Assembly: GCF_002953715.1 (NCBI RefSeq)
Contig: NZ_CP025012.1
Coordinates: forward strand, 2,666,001-2,730,000
Direction of reading: 5' to 3'
Source: Rhizobium leguminosarum
Lineage (GTDB): Bacteria; Pseudomonadota; Alphaproteobacteria; Rhizobiales; Rhizobiaceae
DNA: 64,000 nucleotides
The notes beneath the pieces are model-generated. The model did not search any database. It saw nothing but the letters and a program-made list of their open reading frames with translations, and had not been told where the DNA came from. How positions within the stretch are numbered: the first letter of the stretch is position 1; each line of letters opens with the position of its first letter. Both the position numbers and the translations under genes were made by a program. Positions 37,310 through 46,038 of the stretch are shown here, in pieces.

Positions 37310-37522
37310 TCACCTGTCGTTGATCGTGGGAAGGTGCGTTTCGACCTCTACGCGGCGCTTGTCATCCAACGGCTCAATGTGCTTCTGCCAGAAGGCCTCG
37401 GCCTCCGGCGTGTCATCATCCCAGTGGCGGATCTTGACGATATTGTCATCGATCTTGGCCAGCCGTTTGCCGCCAAGCCGCAGGTATTCGTCCGCCAGTT
37501 CTTTCGATCGGGTCGTTTGCAT
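37310..37522 (-). CDS. Small hydrophilic protein
   Basis: A 70-residue charged protein (TTRSKELADEYLRLGGKRL) with no membrane segment or cysteine. GGAGGA lies eight bases before the ATG at 37522. Read on the minus strand between ftsZ2 and the duplicated ftsZ2 3' fragment. No family recognised. Confidence 0.6.
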   Translation of the reverse strand: MQTTRSKELADEYLRLGGKRLAKIDDNIVKIRHWDDDTPEAEAFWQKHIEPLDDKRRVEVETHLPTINDR

Positions 37523-37551
37523 GTCGTGCTCCTCCATAGGCGAACCGAAAG

Positions 37552-37618
37552 GCCGATCGTCATTACCGGGTTGGCCGGCAATCGGCATCCCCGTTATCGG
37601 CGCTTCCGCGCCTTCCAG
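37552..37618. repeat. Imperfect repeat flanking ftsZ2, copy 2
   Basis: Partner of 35709-35783; same orientation. It lies immediately upstream of the small hydrophilic gene. Confidence 0.5.
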
Positions 37619-37797
37619 GTAAACAGTACGGCGGGTTCATGGTTCCAATTCATCGGCCGAAACCGGTCCACTCGGCCGGCTGAAGGCGTCGGCCGCCATC
37701 CATGTTCCGCACGGCCCACCGCTCTTGCTGCCGGAACAGCCGGAGACGCCTCGTACTGGCTGGAGAGCGGCCTTGTCCGAAACGGCAAGACTGCATA

Positions 37798-37940
37798 CGT
37801 CGGGGCGATCTCGACCGCAGCCTCGACGGCAAGTTCCGCGTTTCAGTGGTAGCGACCGGCCTCGAAGGCAGCCCTCTGCCCGCATCCGCGCCTCACGCCG
37901 CCGAGCAGATCCAGACGCGCACGCTGCAGTAAGCGCAGCT
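37798..37940 (+). pseudogene. Duplicated 3' end of ftsZ2
   Basis: Nearly the same sequence as 37057-37196: it encodes [18 protein letters not shown] and ends [15 protein letters not shown] followed by a stop, as ftsZ2 does. One base is missing near its start (ATCTCGACC instead of ATCTTCGACC). Upstream sequence does not match ftsZ2. It is the relic of a second ftsZ2 copy or of a segmental duplication. Confidence 0.85.
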
Positions 37941-37980
37941 GCAATTCTGCTGAGTTGTGTTTACGAAGGCTCCGGCCAGC

Positions 37981-38014
37981 TAAACGCCCCGCCGTAAAGA
38001 GAACGGGCGGGGCG
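37981..38014 (-). terminator. Probable terminator of the VCBS-type gene
   Basis: A 9-bp perfect stem (CGCCCCGCC with GGCGGGGCG, 37985-37993 and 38006-38014). On the minus strand it is followed by a short TTTA tract. It lies 28 bases past the stop of the gene at 38042. Confidence 0.6.
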
Positions 38015-38041
38015 GCGTCGGCATTCGGCCAGCAAAGACCG

Positions 38042-39583
38042 TCAGGCGAAGAGTATCTCCGAGATATTGTGCACCACGGAGATTTCGTCGATCCCGGTGT
38101 TGGTGATGTAGAGATTATCCGCCGCTGAGTCATAGACCACGTTGGTGATCAAGTCGTCTCCCGGTATGGCGATGTTGACGTCAACCGTTGTCTTGACCCC
38201 GGTTTCGAAGTCGAAGGCCGTGCCGATATGCTCGCTGCTGGAGGAATCGCCGAAGAAGAACGTGCCGTCGACGGCAAAGCCGTATCCGAGCCCGCCCGCC
38301 GCGAAGGTCTTGGATTCGATCGGGCTCAGCGTTTCGGGATCGATTTTGGAGACCTGCCAGGTGGAATCATTGATGCGGCCGACGACGTAGATGCCGGTCG
38401 AATCCTGCATCGTATTGACGGCCGTGAATCCACCCCAGTCGAACGTACCCGCCCCATTCTCGCCGATAAGACCCGGGATCGGGTCGCTCCGCTGATCGAG
38501 CGATCCGTCGGCGGCATCCCATTTTGCGAGATAGGTCTGATCGGGGAAAGGGTCCTCCTCGCCTCTCGCCTCGTTGGTTCTTCCGACGATCTCGCCGCCG
38601 CGGACCGAAAAATAGGTTCCGCCGATGTCATATTCGCCCTTGTCATAGTCGCCGAGAGAGATGGCGCCGCTGGCGTTGTCGGCTTCAAATGCCGCGGCGT
38701 TGTCGTAAATGCTCACCATGGAATCATCTGGGAAACCATGGCCGGAACTGACGTAATACTTGCCGGTTAGCGGATCGATCGCGACCCCCTGGAGTTCGTA
38801 ATGGTCCAGGAAGGGGCGCACCACATCCGCCTGGGCCTCGACATGATTGGTGTTCAACGACTTTCCGTCCGTCACGCCGTCGACGGTCAGGGTGATCACG
38901 CCGGCATCCGCGTGACCGGCGCCGTCAGAGACCTTGTAATATTGGAGTTTCTCGGTGACATGCTCGCCATCATCGAGGCCCGCCTTGACGGCCGGATTGA
39001 GATCGTAGGTGAAGCTTCCATTGCTTGCGAAATGGAAGGTGCCGAATTCACCCGCCACGTCGGTCGTCTGCCCTTGCCCCTGACCGGCAGGAATGCTGGT
39101 GCCCTCGACCGAGCGCAGGAAGAGCGTGCCCGCCTCTCCCGCGTGATCATTGGCGAGCACGTTGCGGGCCATCTCGCTTCCTTCGCGGAAGGAGAAGGCG
39201 TCGTCGACCGCGACCGGCGGGCTCGTGACCCCGTGAATGTCGAGCGTGAAATGGCCGACATCGGTGTTGCCGGCGCCGTCGGAGATCTTGTAGCCGATCG
39301 TCTCCGTCAACGTCATTCCGTCAACGAAGCCCGCCTTGGCGGCCTCGTTCAGCGTATAGGTATAAGAGCCGTCGGCCTTGACGTGAAACGTGCCGTATTC
39401 ACCCTCGATATCGGTGATCTGCCCGGCCGTCTTGGCGAGAACCCGCTCGCCATCGAAGAAGTTGAGGAACATGTTGCCGGAGCCCCCGGCCAGATCATTA
39501 TCCAGCAGATTGCCCGAGATCACGTCATTCTCGGAAGCGCTGCTGACATCATCGACCGCCACAGGTTTTGTAAGAACTGTCAT
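38042..39583 (-). CDS. VCBS-domain protein with beta-propeller-like C-terminal half
   Basis: A 513-residue protein with two VCBS/cadherin-like domains (about residues 1-105 and 110-225; each has AVDD...NVLANDHAG or similar and GTFHF..GSFTYDL). A ~290-residue half follows that resembles a repeated-blade structure (LQGVAIDPLTGKYYVSSGHG; YVVGRINDSTWQVSKIDPETL). There is no N-terminal signal peptide. The end ISEILFA is hydrophobic, as in type I secreted proteins. GGAG lies before the ATG at 39583. Probably secreted or surface exposed; partner unknown. Confidence 0.75.
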   Translation of the reverse strand: MTVLTKPVAVDDVSSASENDVISGNLLDNDLAGGSGNMFLNFFDGERVLAKTAGQITDIEGEYGTFHVKADGSYTYTLNEAAKAGFVDGMTLTETIGYKISDGAGNTDVGHFTLDIHGVTSPPVAVDDAFSFREGSEMARNVLANDHAGEAGTLFLRSVEGTSIPAGQGQGQTTDVAGEFGTFHFASNGSFTYDLNPAVKAGLDDGEHVTEKLQYYKVSDGAGHADAGVITLTVDGVTDGKSLNTNHVEAQADVVRPFLDHYELQGVAIDPLTGKYYVSSGHGFPDDSMVSIYDNAAAFEADNASGAISLGDYDKGEYDIGGTYFSVRGGEIVGRTNEARGEEDPFPDQTYLAKWDAADGSLDQRSDPIPGLIGENGAGTFDWGGFTAVNTMQDSTGIYVVGRINDSTWQVSKIDPETLSPIESKTFAAGGLGYGFAVDGTFFFGDSSSSEHIGTAFDFETGVKTTVDVNIAIPGDDLITNVVYDSAADNLYITNTGIDEISVVHNISEILFA

Positions 39584-39677
39584 GGATATCTCCTTCAAGA
39601 TCCATTCGCCTTGGTCTATCGGGAGGAAAGCAGCTGACACCGGCACGGTCAATGAATTTTCTAGCAGGAGTAGTATT

Positions 39678-39794
39678 TTAGCTTTTCACAGCTTTGTCAT
39701 GCCTTGGGGGTTCGCCCCAGGCGGATGCCGCCGACGCAGACAGCACCATCAAGACCGACGCGGCGACCAAGACCGCGGCACGATATGAATTCAT
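39678..39794 (-). CDS. Small exported peptide (38 residues)
   Basis: A short frame with a strong signal peptide (AAVLVAASVLMVLSASAASA) and only a short mature tail (GEPPRHDKAVKS). A GGGGG run lies near the ATG. It sits about 94 bases upstream of the VCBS-type gene on the same strand. It could be a real small secreted peptide or chance. Confidence 0.35.
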   Translation of the reverse strand: MNSYRAAVLVAASVLMVLSASAASAWGEPPRHDKAVKS

Positions 39795-39917
39795 TGAAAT
39801 CCCCCAACCCCCGCGCAGCATCAATCTTGCGCGCGTCGATGCACAGGATGACGGCAGATTTGTCCGGTTTGAGGCGATGATGACCGCTATATCATCGATC
39901 AACCAATTGCCCTCGTC

Positions 39918-40742
39918 TCAGCCCACCAAGCCCCTGATCTTCGCCGCATCCGCGGCCGTCGCCGGGTTGTATACCACCATGCTGAGATCCGGCCGGCCAT
40001 CCACCTGGAAGGCGGAATATTCGAAAGCGAGTGGGCCGAGGATGGGGTGTTTGATGTGCTTGGCGCCCTCGCCGTGGCTACGCACGTCGTTGTCGCGCCA
40101 CATCGCCAGGAATTCGGGGCTCTTGCGGCAGAGTTCATCGACGAGGGGCTCGACTTCAGCTGCCGCCCCCGCGCGGGCCGCATCCACGCGGAAAGCGGCG
40201 ACGACGAAGCGGGCGACACTTTCCCAGTCGTATTGCGCGGCGCGTACGCGCGGATCGAGGAAGATGAAGCGCAGCACGTTGCGCTCTTCCGGCGGCAGCG
40301 CTCCGTAATCGGTTAGAAGCACAGTCGCCGCCCTGTTCCAGGCAATGACGTCCCAGATGGCGTTGCGGATCAGCGCCGGGCTCGGGTCGAGGGCATCGAG
40401 CACGCCCTGCAACCTCGGCGTCACGCCTTCTTGCCTGTGGTAGCGCACCTCGGGCGGCCGGCCGAGGCCGATGAGGAAGAGATGCTCGCGCTCGACATCC
40501 GTCAGCATCAGCGCGCGAGAGATCCGGTCGAGCACGTCGGCAGACGGCGCACCGCCGCGCCCCTGCTCCAGCCAGGTGTACCAAGTCGGGCTGATATTGG
40601 CGCGGCTCGCCACCTCCTCGCGCCGCAGACCCGGCGTGCGCCGCCGCTCCCCCGCAAAACCGAGGGCCGCGGGATCGAGCCTGACGCGGCGACCCTTCAG
40701 ATAGGCGCCGAGCCGGTTATCCGAGGTGACGAATTCACCCAT
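39918..40742 (-). CDS. XRE-family regulator with MmyB-like ligand domain
   Basis: A 274-residue regulator. The N-terminal helix-turn-helix is preceded by GAYLKGRRVRLDP and includes TPGLRREEVASRANIS, then the C-terminal MmyB-type domain (WNRAATVLLTDYGALPPEERNVLRF). Such regulators usually control an adjacent oxidoreductase, here the divergent SDR gene at 40834. Paired direct repeats in the shared promoter region are candidate operators. Confidence 0.9.
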   Translation of the reverse strand: MGEFVTSDNRLGAYLKGRRVRLDPAALGFAGERRRTPGLRREEVASRANISPTWYTWLEQGRGGAPSADVLDRISRALMLTDVEREHLFLIGLGRPPEVRYHRQEGVTPRLQGVLDALDPSPALIRNAIWDVIAWNRAATVLLTDYGALPPEERNVLRFIFLDPRVRAAQYDWESVARFVVAAFRVDAARAGAAAEVEPLVDELCRKSPEFLAMWRDNDVRSHGEGAKHIKHPILGPLAFEYSAFQVDGRPDLSMVVYNPATAADAAKIRGLVG

Positions 40743-40757
40743 CCTGTTAGCCTTTAT

Positions 40758-40789
40758 ACCATGATAATATCACTACTTTACCATGATAC
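40758..40789. promoter_or_regulatory. Paired direct-repeat operator candidate
   Basis: The 10-mer TACCATGATA occurs twice, at 40758-40767 and 40780-40789. The copies are 22 bases apart, about two helical turns, in the AT-rich gap between the divergent XRE regulator and SDR gene. It is a likely binding site for the regulator, controlling both genes. Confidence 0.55.
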
Positions 40790-40833
40790 AGGCAGAGCCG
40801 ATATGTGTCTCCGGCAAAAACTGGAGATATCAC

Positions 40834-41724
40834 ATGCGCGTATTCGTCACTGGAGCCACCGGCTGGGTCGGCTCGGCCGTCGTCAATGAATTGATCGCCG
40901 CCGGCCATCAGGTGCTCGGCCTCACCCGCTCGGACAAGGGAGCGGATCAACTGGCGGCAGCCGGTGCTGCGGTCCATCGCGGCACGCTCGATGACCTGGA
41001 AAGCCTGAAGAGCGGTGCGGCCGAGGCGGACGCCGTGATCCACACGGCTTTCAACCACGATTTCTCGAAATTCGCCGAGAACTGCGCCGCCGACCGGCGC
41101 GCCATAGAGGCGCTCGGCGAAGCCCTCCAAGGCTCCAATCGTCCGCTGCTGGTCACGGCCGGCCTCGGCTTTGCCCCCGGCCGCGTTGGCACCGAGAAGG
41201 ATCCGCCCATGCCGACGTCGGAGACCTACCCTCGCGCCTCAGAAATCACCGCGGTATCGCTTGTCGCCCGCGGCGTGCGCGCCTCCACCGTCCGGCTCCC
41301 GCCCTCGGTGCATGGCCATGGCGATCACGGCTTCGTGCCGATCCTGATCGATCTGGCCCGGCGCAAAGGCGTCTCGGCCTATATCGGCGAAGGGCAAAAC
41401 CGCTGGCCGGCCGTGCATCGGCTCGATGCCGCCCGCGTCTATCGCCTGGCGCTGGAGCGCGGCGCCGTCGGCGGCCCGTTCCTGGCAGTCGCGGAAGAGG
41501 GAGTTCCCTTCAGGCAGATCGCCGAGGTCATCGGCCGGCGGCTCAATGTGCCCGCCGTCTCGCTCTCACGGGAAGAAGCGGCCGAGCATTTCGGCTGGTT
41601 CGCCATGTTCGCCGGCTTCGACATCCCGACATCGAGCGAGCATACCCGCGCGCTGCTCGGCTGGCAGCCGCAGCAGCCCGGCCTCCTCGCCGATATCGAC
41701 CATCCGGCCTATTTCGGTGGGTAG
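40834..41724 (+). CDS. NAD(P)-dependent SDR/epimerase-family oxidoreductase
   Basis: A 296-residue extended SDR-like protein with the cofactor motif [13 protein letters not shown] at the N-terminus. The C-terminal half has [20 protein letters not shown] lies seven bases before the ATG at 40834. It is divergent from its probable XRE regulator. About 310 bases of its 3' half are duplicated at 45453. Confidence 0.9.
   Translation: MRVFVTGATGWVGSAVVNELIAAGHQVLGLTRSDKGADQLAAAGAAVHRGTLDDLESLKSGAAEADAVIHTAFNHDFSKFAENCAADRRAIEALGEALQGSNRPLLVTAGLGFAPGRVGTEKDPPMPTSETYPRASEITAVSLVARGVRASTVRLPPSVHGHGDHGFVPILIDLARRKGVSAYIGEGQNRWPAVHRLDAARVYRLALERGAVGGPFLAVAEEGVPFRQIAEVIGRRLNVPAVSLSREEAAEHFGWFAMFAGFDIPTSSEHTRALLGWQPQQPGLLADIDHPAYFGG
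41273..41583 (+). repeat. Segment duplicated at 45453-45763
   Basis: The internal part of the SDR gene matches 45453-45763 base for base in register (offset 4180, no gaps) with roughly 15 mismatches by eye, about 95% identity. Many differences are silent, so the other copy likely came from a related gene that was once under selection. Confidence 0.9.
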
Positions 41725-41824
41725 CGTAACCGTGCCCGCATATAAAAATGGAGCATTTCCGTGACTGGAGAAAACGGAAATGCCTGCCGGCTTGGCTCGT
41801 GAGGAGAACCAGCGACAGCCCGAG

Positions 41825-42034
41825 CTAGTGCGACCGGCTCTCGTTCCTATCGGCGGGATCGTAATTAATGTCCCAATCCTTCTCAGGCTTTTTCTTGCCG
41901 GGCGGGTTCTTGTTTACCGTCGCATCCTCGGAGCCGGTGATGACGGTCGGCTTGGCGCTGGCGACGCCGGTGCTCTTCCGGTCGGCCCGCGACGTGGCGA
42001 ACTGGCCGGTCGCGTCTTTCTCGGGGTTGGCCAT
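41825..42034 (-). CDS. Small hydrophilic protein
   Basis: A 69-residue charged protein (ANPEKDATGQFATSRADRKS) without membrane segments. Its start lies two bases after the stop of the upstream gene at 42036, so the two are an operon. No family recognised; similar disordered proteins in rhizobia are often stress-linked, but that is inference. Confidence 0.6.
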   Translation of the reverse strand: MANPEKDATGQFATSRADRKSTGVASAKPTVITGSEDATVNKNPPGKKKPEKDWDINYDPADRNESRSH

Positions 42035-42035
42035 G

Positions 42036-42236
42036 TCAATCGCCCTTCTGCTTCAGCGCATCGCCGAGATCTCTGGTCTCGGGGTCGCGATTGTTTTCGC
42101 CATGCGCGTCACGGTCGCGATCCGGATCATCCTTGGCCTTCATGTAGCCGCGAGGCTTATTCCCCCTCGGCCCTTCCCAGCGGGGTGACTGGTCGGTCGT
42201 GCCGGGGGCGCCGTCTTTCGGTGTCGTCATGCCCAT
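42036..42236 (-). CDS. Small disordered hydrophilic protein
   Basis: A 66-residue protein rich in Asp, Arg and Gly (GYMKAKDDPDRDRDAHGENN), probably disordered. GGAG lies eight bases before the ATG at 42236. First gene of a two-gene operon with the 69-residue protein. No family recognised. Confidence 0.6.
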   Translation of the reverse strand: MGMTTPKDGAPGTTDQSPRWEGPRGNKPRGYMKAKDDPDRDRDAHGENNRDPETRDLGDALKQKGD

Positions 42237-42431
42237 GTTCGTTTCTCCATGTTGAATTCGAACAACAGGCAAAACCCCGAACTGTTCCCGCCCAGCCTCA
42301 CAAATGCCAGCCAGTCGGCCGATCTTTTGCTCTCACCGAACAGCCAGCCCCGGCGGTTGGCGCAGAAAAATATGGAACAGTGTCGGCCTCCATCGGTTGA
42401 CCACAGGTCGACCTCAAATATGGAGCCGAAA

Positions 42432-42602
42432 ATGAGCAAGACCAACGCCCGTGAACTTCAGAAACGCGCCGAACAGCAGGTCAAGAACACCAGCGCCGGC
42501 GGCCACCTCGGCGGCACCTATTTCGGCCAACAGCCGGACGGAAAAACCGCCTCGGACAGCAGCAATGACAGCGCCAAGGCACGGCCCAACGACGGCAATT
42601 GA
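42432..42602 (+). CDS. Small hydrophilic protein, with a paralogous remnant nearby
   Basis: A 56-residue protein (SKTNARELQKRAEQQVKNT, then [19 protein letters not shown]). TGGAG lies six to seven bases before the ATG. A diverged copy of its C-terminal half occurs at 45764-45872, so it belongs to a small rhizobial family. Function unknown. Confidence 0.65.
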   Translation: MSKTNARELQKRAEQQVKNTSAGGHLGGTYFGQQPDGKTASDSSNDSAKARPNDGN

Positions 42603-42786
42603 GGTCGGCAGGCTGCCGCAACGCGTGTGACCTGATGCTATCCACCACCCGATGAATCCGTCGCGCCCAGCGCGCGGGGCGCACAAACGTCCGGGACCTC
42701 CCCGTCAGGCCCGAGTACGTACGCCGCAGGCGAGGTCTCCATTGGGCTGCGTCTGCGGTGAATGCTGGTCGTGATCACAGACCGCC

Positions 42787-45216
42787 TCAGCTAAACAAGA
42801 AGTCGCCCGAGTTGAAATTTGTAAGCCCGCTGAGGGTGGTGATGTTGTCGAATTCAGCAACCAGCACCGCGCCGCCGGCTGAACTTGGGTTCTGATCGTA
42901 GTAGACCGCCGCATGGCCGAGATCCGTGTTGTGGAACACGAACAATGCCCCTGTGGTTATGTTGCTGTAACCATTGATGGTGCTCTGGACGGTTGCGTTC
43001 GTGACGCTCACGTCCGTTTTGACGGCAACCTCCGTTCCGGCAACATTGATCGTGCCGTTGTTTCCCACCTTCACATTGTCCACGCTTGTATTGTTGTTGC
43101 CGACGGCGAACTCGAACGTGCCGCCTCCGACGTCCAACTGGAACCTGTCCACGGTTGTGCTATTCGTCCCAGCGTTAAAGTCAGTCATATGGTTCGTGGT
43201 GGTGGCAAACTTTTGGAAAAAGAAGGTATCATTTCCCACGCCCCCGGTCAGGGTGTTGTTGCCAGCACCACCGTTTAGGGTGTCGTTGCCGTCTTGGCCG
43301 AAAAGAGTGTCGTCACCTCCGAGCCCGAACATCATATCGTTACCGCCACCGCCGTAGAGCATATCGTCGCCCGTTCCACCGGTCGGATTGTCCACTGAGT
43401 TGCCATTGCCACCGGTGATAATCGTGAACGTCTCGGTCTTTTCGAAGGCCGGGCCTATAGGATCACCGGTCTGCGTTGCCGTTACCGTCACTGAAAATGT
43501 ACCGTTCGTCGATAGCGCATCCGAATGAAGCGTATTGCCGGTAATCGAAAACAAGCCCGGATTCGACTGCGAGGCAATGCTGAAGCTGAATCCACCTGCG
43601 TCGGGATCAGTCGCCGTCAGCAGCCCACTGAACTCAAAACTATTGAAGTTAACGCTATCCGCCGGAACGACAGGCGTCAGCTTAATGTCGGTCGGCGCCT
43701 GCCTAGCTGGACCATCATCTGCGCCGGTGATGGCGACGACGATGTTGTGGCTGGCCGTGCCGTCGAGCGAGCTGACGCTCAGCGTGTCGCTGACGGCGTC
43801 GCCCTGGTTGAGCGCCTGCGTCGCGGCCCGGTTATTGTCGAGCGTATAGGTCCAGCTGCCGCTGGCGGCATTGAAGGTGAAGCTGCCATAGATGCCGTTG
43901 AGGGAGGCCGGGGCGGCAAACGCCGCCTCGCCGTCGTCGACATCGCTGACCGTCAGCTTGCCGGAGGCATTCGGATCGCCGCTGCCGGCCGCACCCGCCT
44001 CGACCGTCGCCCGATCGTCGGTGACCGTCGCATCGACGACGATCGAAGCCGCATCGTTGGCGCCGGTGATGGCGACGACGATGTTGTGGCTGGCCGTGCC
44101 GTCGAGCGAGCTGACGCTCAGCGTGTCGCTGACGGCGTCGCCCTGGTTGAGCGCCTGCGTCGCGGCCCGGTTATTGTCGAGCGTATAGGTCCAGCTGCCG
44201 CTGGCGGCATTGAAGGTGAAGCTGCCATAGATGCCGTTGAGGGAGGCCGGGGCGGCAAACGCCGCCTCGCCGTCGTCGACATCGCTGACCGTCAGCTTGC
44301 CGGAGGCATTCGGATCGCCGCTGCCGGCCGCACCCGCCTCGACCGTCGCCCGATCGTCGGTGACCGTCGCATCGACGACGATCGAAGCCGCATCGTTGGC
44401 GCCGGTGATGGCGACGACGATGTTGTGGCTGGCCGTGCCGTCGAGCGAGCTGACGCTCAGCGTGTCGCTGACGGCGTCGCCCTGGTTGAGCGCCTGCGTC
44501 GCGGCCCGGTTATTGTCGAGCGTATAGGTCCAGCTGCCGCTGGCGGCATTGAAGGTGAAGCTGCCATAGATGCCGTTGAGGGAGGCCGGGGCGGCAAACG
44601 CCGCCTCGCCGTCGTCGACATCGCTGACCGTCAGCTTGCCGGAGGCATTCGGATCGCCGCTGCCGGCCGCACCCGCCTCGACCGTCGCCCGATCGTCGGT
44701 GACCGTCGCATCGACGACGATCGAAGCCGCATCGTTGGCGCCGGTGAGCGAGATCGAGACATTTGCCTCGCTCAGCGTGCCATTGCCGAGCCGTATCGCG
44801 TAGACGAAACTATCTTTGAGGATTTCACCGGCAGACAGCGTGTTGATATCCGCGCCCGAGGCCGCGATGCCGCTTCCATCGCTAAGACGGTATTCAATCT
44901 TTCCATTATTGATCCTGACCCAATTGCCGAGCAGGGTCTTCTCCCAGGCAGATGCCCCATTCGCTCCGACGTCTTTCGCAAGAAGCTCGTAGTCGGTGGT
45001 AATTGGATTGCCATCTCCGTCGTCGATCGAGAAGAGGGATTTGGCATTCCCGCCAAGATCATTCGACATCACGTCGAGGGTTATGGTTTTGGTGGCCGCA
45101 TTGTAGAGCTGGAGACTGAGCAGTTGGTCTTCTGTCCAGATGTAAGAGTCATCCTTCGCCTGCGGCGTATTGGAGAAAGAAGTCGTGCTGCCGCCGCCGG
45201 TGCTTTGCGTACCCAT
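42787..45216 (-). CDS. Large VCBS-repeat/RTX-type secreted protein
   Basis: An 809-residue protein. After an N-terminal cadherin-like domain there are three consecutive 113-residue VCBS domains that are identical in sequence (each with [19 protein letters not shown] and ending VVAITGA). A further domain and a glycine-rich calcium-binding RTX region ([19 protein letters not shown]) follow, and the end is hydrophobic (SGDFLFS) as in type I secreted proteins. No signal peptide. GGGGGG precedes the ATG at 45216. Probably an adhesin or biofilm matrix protein; no type I exporter genes lie nearby. Confidence 0.85.
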   Translation of the reverse strand: MGTQSTGGGSTTSFSNTPQAKDDSYIWTEDQLLSLQLYNAATKTITLDVMSNDLGGNAKSLFSIDDGDGNPITTDYELLAKDVGANGASAWEKTLLGNWVRINNGKIEYRLSDGSGIAASGADINTLSAGEILKDSFVYAIRLGNGTLSEANVSISLTGANDAASIVVDATVTDDRATVEAGAAGSGDPNASGKLTVSDVDDGEAAFAAPASLNGIYGSFTFNAASGSWTYTLDNNRAATQALNQGDAVSDTLSVSSLDGTASHNIVVAITGANDAASIVVDATVTDDRATVEAGAAGSGDPNASGKLTVSDVDDGEAAFAAPASLNGIYGSFTFNAASGSWTYTLDNNRAATQALNQGDAVSDTLSVSSLDGTASHNIVVAITGANDAASIVVDATVTDDRATVEAGAAGSGDPNASGKLTVSDVDDGEAAFAAPASLNGIYGSFTFNAASGSWTYTLDNNRAATQALNQGDAVSDTLSVSSLDGTASHNIVVAITGADDGPARQAPTDIKLTPVVPADSVNFNSFEFSGLLTATDPDAGGFSFSIASQSNPGLFSITGNTLHSDALSTNGTFSVTVTATQTGDPIGPAFEKTETFTIITGGNGNSVDNPTGGTGDDMLYGGGGNDMMFGLGGDDTLFGQDGNDTLNGGAGNNTLTGGVGNDTFFFQKFATTTNHMTDFNAGTNSTTVDRFQLDVGGGTFEFAVGNNNTSVDNVKVGNNGTINVAGTEVAVKTDVSVTNATVQSTINGYSNITTGALFVFHNTDLGHAAVYYDQNPSSAGGAVLVAEFDNITTLSGLTNFNSGDFLFS
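43721..44737 (-). repeat. Three tandem 339-bp repeats
   Basis: Units begin at 43721, 44060 and 44399, each exactly 339 bases, and appear identical at the base level. They encode three 113-residue VCBS domains in frame. Such perfect copies suggest recent expansion or continuing gene conversion. Confidence 0.93.
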
Positions 45217-45452
45217 CAAAATAACCCCCCATAATACAAAACAAGTAACCCGGCATTGATTCAAGACTAGTAAACCAGCATGACACGAGTTGAACATGCT
45301 GTCGTGCCGATATTATCGGCAACAATGCCCATTTTTCTTAAATCAGAACCGGAATACTCCCCATCCCTAATAAAGTGTTAACACATATACTGTGAAATGA
45401 AAGACGATTTTCTTGCGATGGTAAATTTATCCAGGAATTCGCTGCGAGAGAC

Positions 45453-45763
45453 GCGTGCGCGCCTCCACCGTCCGGCTCCCGCCCTCGGTGCATGGCCATG
45501 GGGACCACGGCTTCGTGCCGATCCTGATCGATTTGGCCCGGCGCAAGGGCGTCTCGGCCTATATCGGCGAAGGGCAAAACCGCTGGCCGGCCGTGCACCG
45601 GCTCAACGCCGCCCGCGTCTATCGGCTGGCGATCGAGCGCGGCGCCGACGGCGGCCCGTTCCTGGCAGTCGCGGAAGAGGGAGTTCCCTTCAGGCAGATC
45701 GCCGAGGTCATCGGCCGGCGGCTCGATGTGCCCGCCGTCTCGCTCTCACGGGAAGAAGCGGCC
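45453..45763 (+). pseudogene. SDR gene fragment (duplicate of 41273-41583)
   Basis: An internal fragment of an SDR gene like that at 40834, lacking the cofactor-binding N-terminus and the C-terminus. It stays open in frame but runs directly into an unrelated remnant at 45764. It cannot make a functional enzyme. Confidence 0.85.
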
Positions 45764-45872
45764 CAGCCGCCATCTCGGCGGCACATATTTCGGGCAGCAA
45801 CCGGACGGAAAAACCGCCTCGTCGACCAACAACGATAGCGCCAAGGCGCGGCCGAACGACGGAAGCAAATAA
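45764..45872 (+). pseudogene. Remnant of a small hydrophilic gene (paralogue of 42432)
   Basis: Encodes [17 protein letters not shown] and then [12 protein letters not shown] with a stop, matching the C-terminal half of the 56-residue protein at 42432 in a different frame from the SDR fragment it abuts. The N-terminal half and start are missing. The junction at about 45764 marks a deletion that fused the two remnants. Confidence 0.8.
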
Positions 45873-46038
45873 GCGCCGCAGACCTTACCTCACCTAGCTC
45901 CTGCGCCCAGGGATCTGGGCGCCTCCTCTGCTTGAGCCATCCACCTCGCTATTGATCGGCGACGCCTCCGCGCTAGCTTCTGCTCGCGGGCCGAGCAGCC
46001 GCGGGGGATACGATCTTTGGGCGAAGGCGGAGGGCGAC

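Noticed and set aside
43525..45234. Long open frame (569 codons) on the plus strand opposite the VCBS gene
   Set aside because: It is an antisense shadow of the repeat region; its repeats mirror the VCBS repeats and its protein has no recognisable family.
45455..45838. 127-codon frame as a functional short SDR protein
   Set aside because: Lacks the cofactor-binding half and ends in out-of-frame sequence from another gene.
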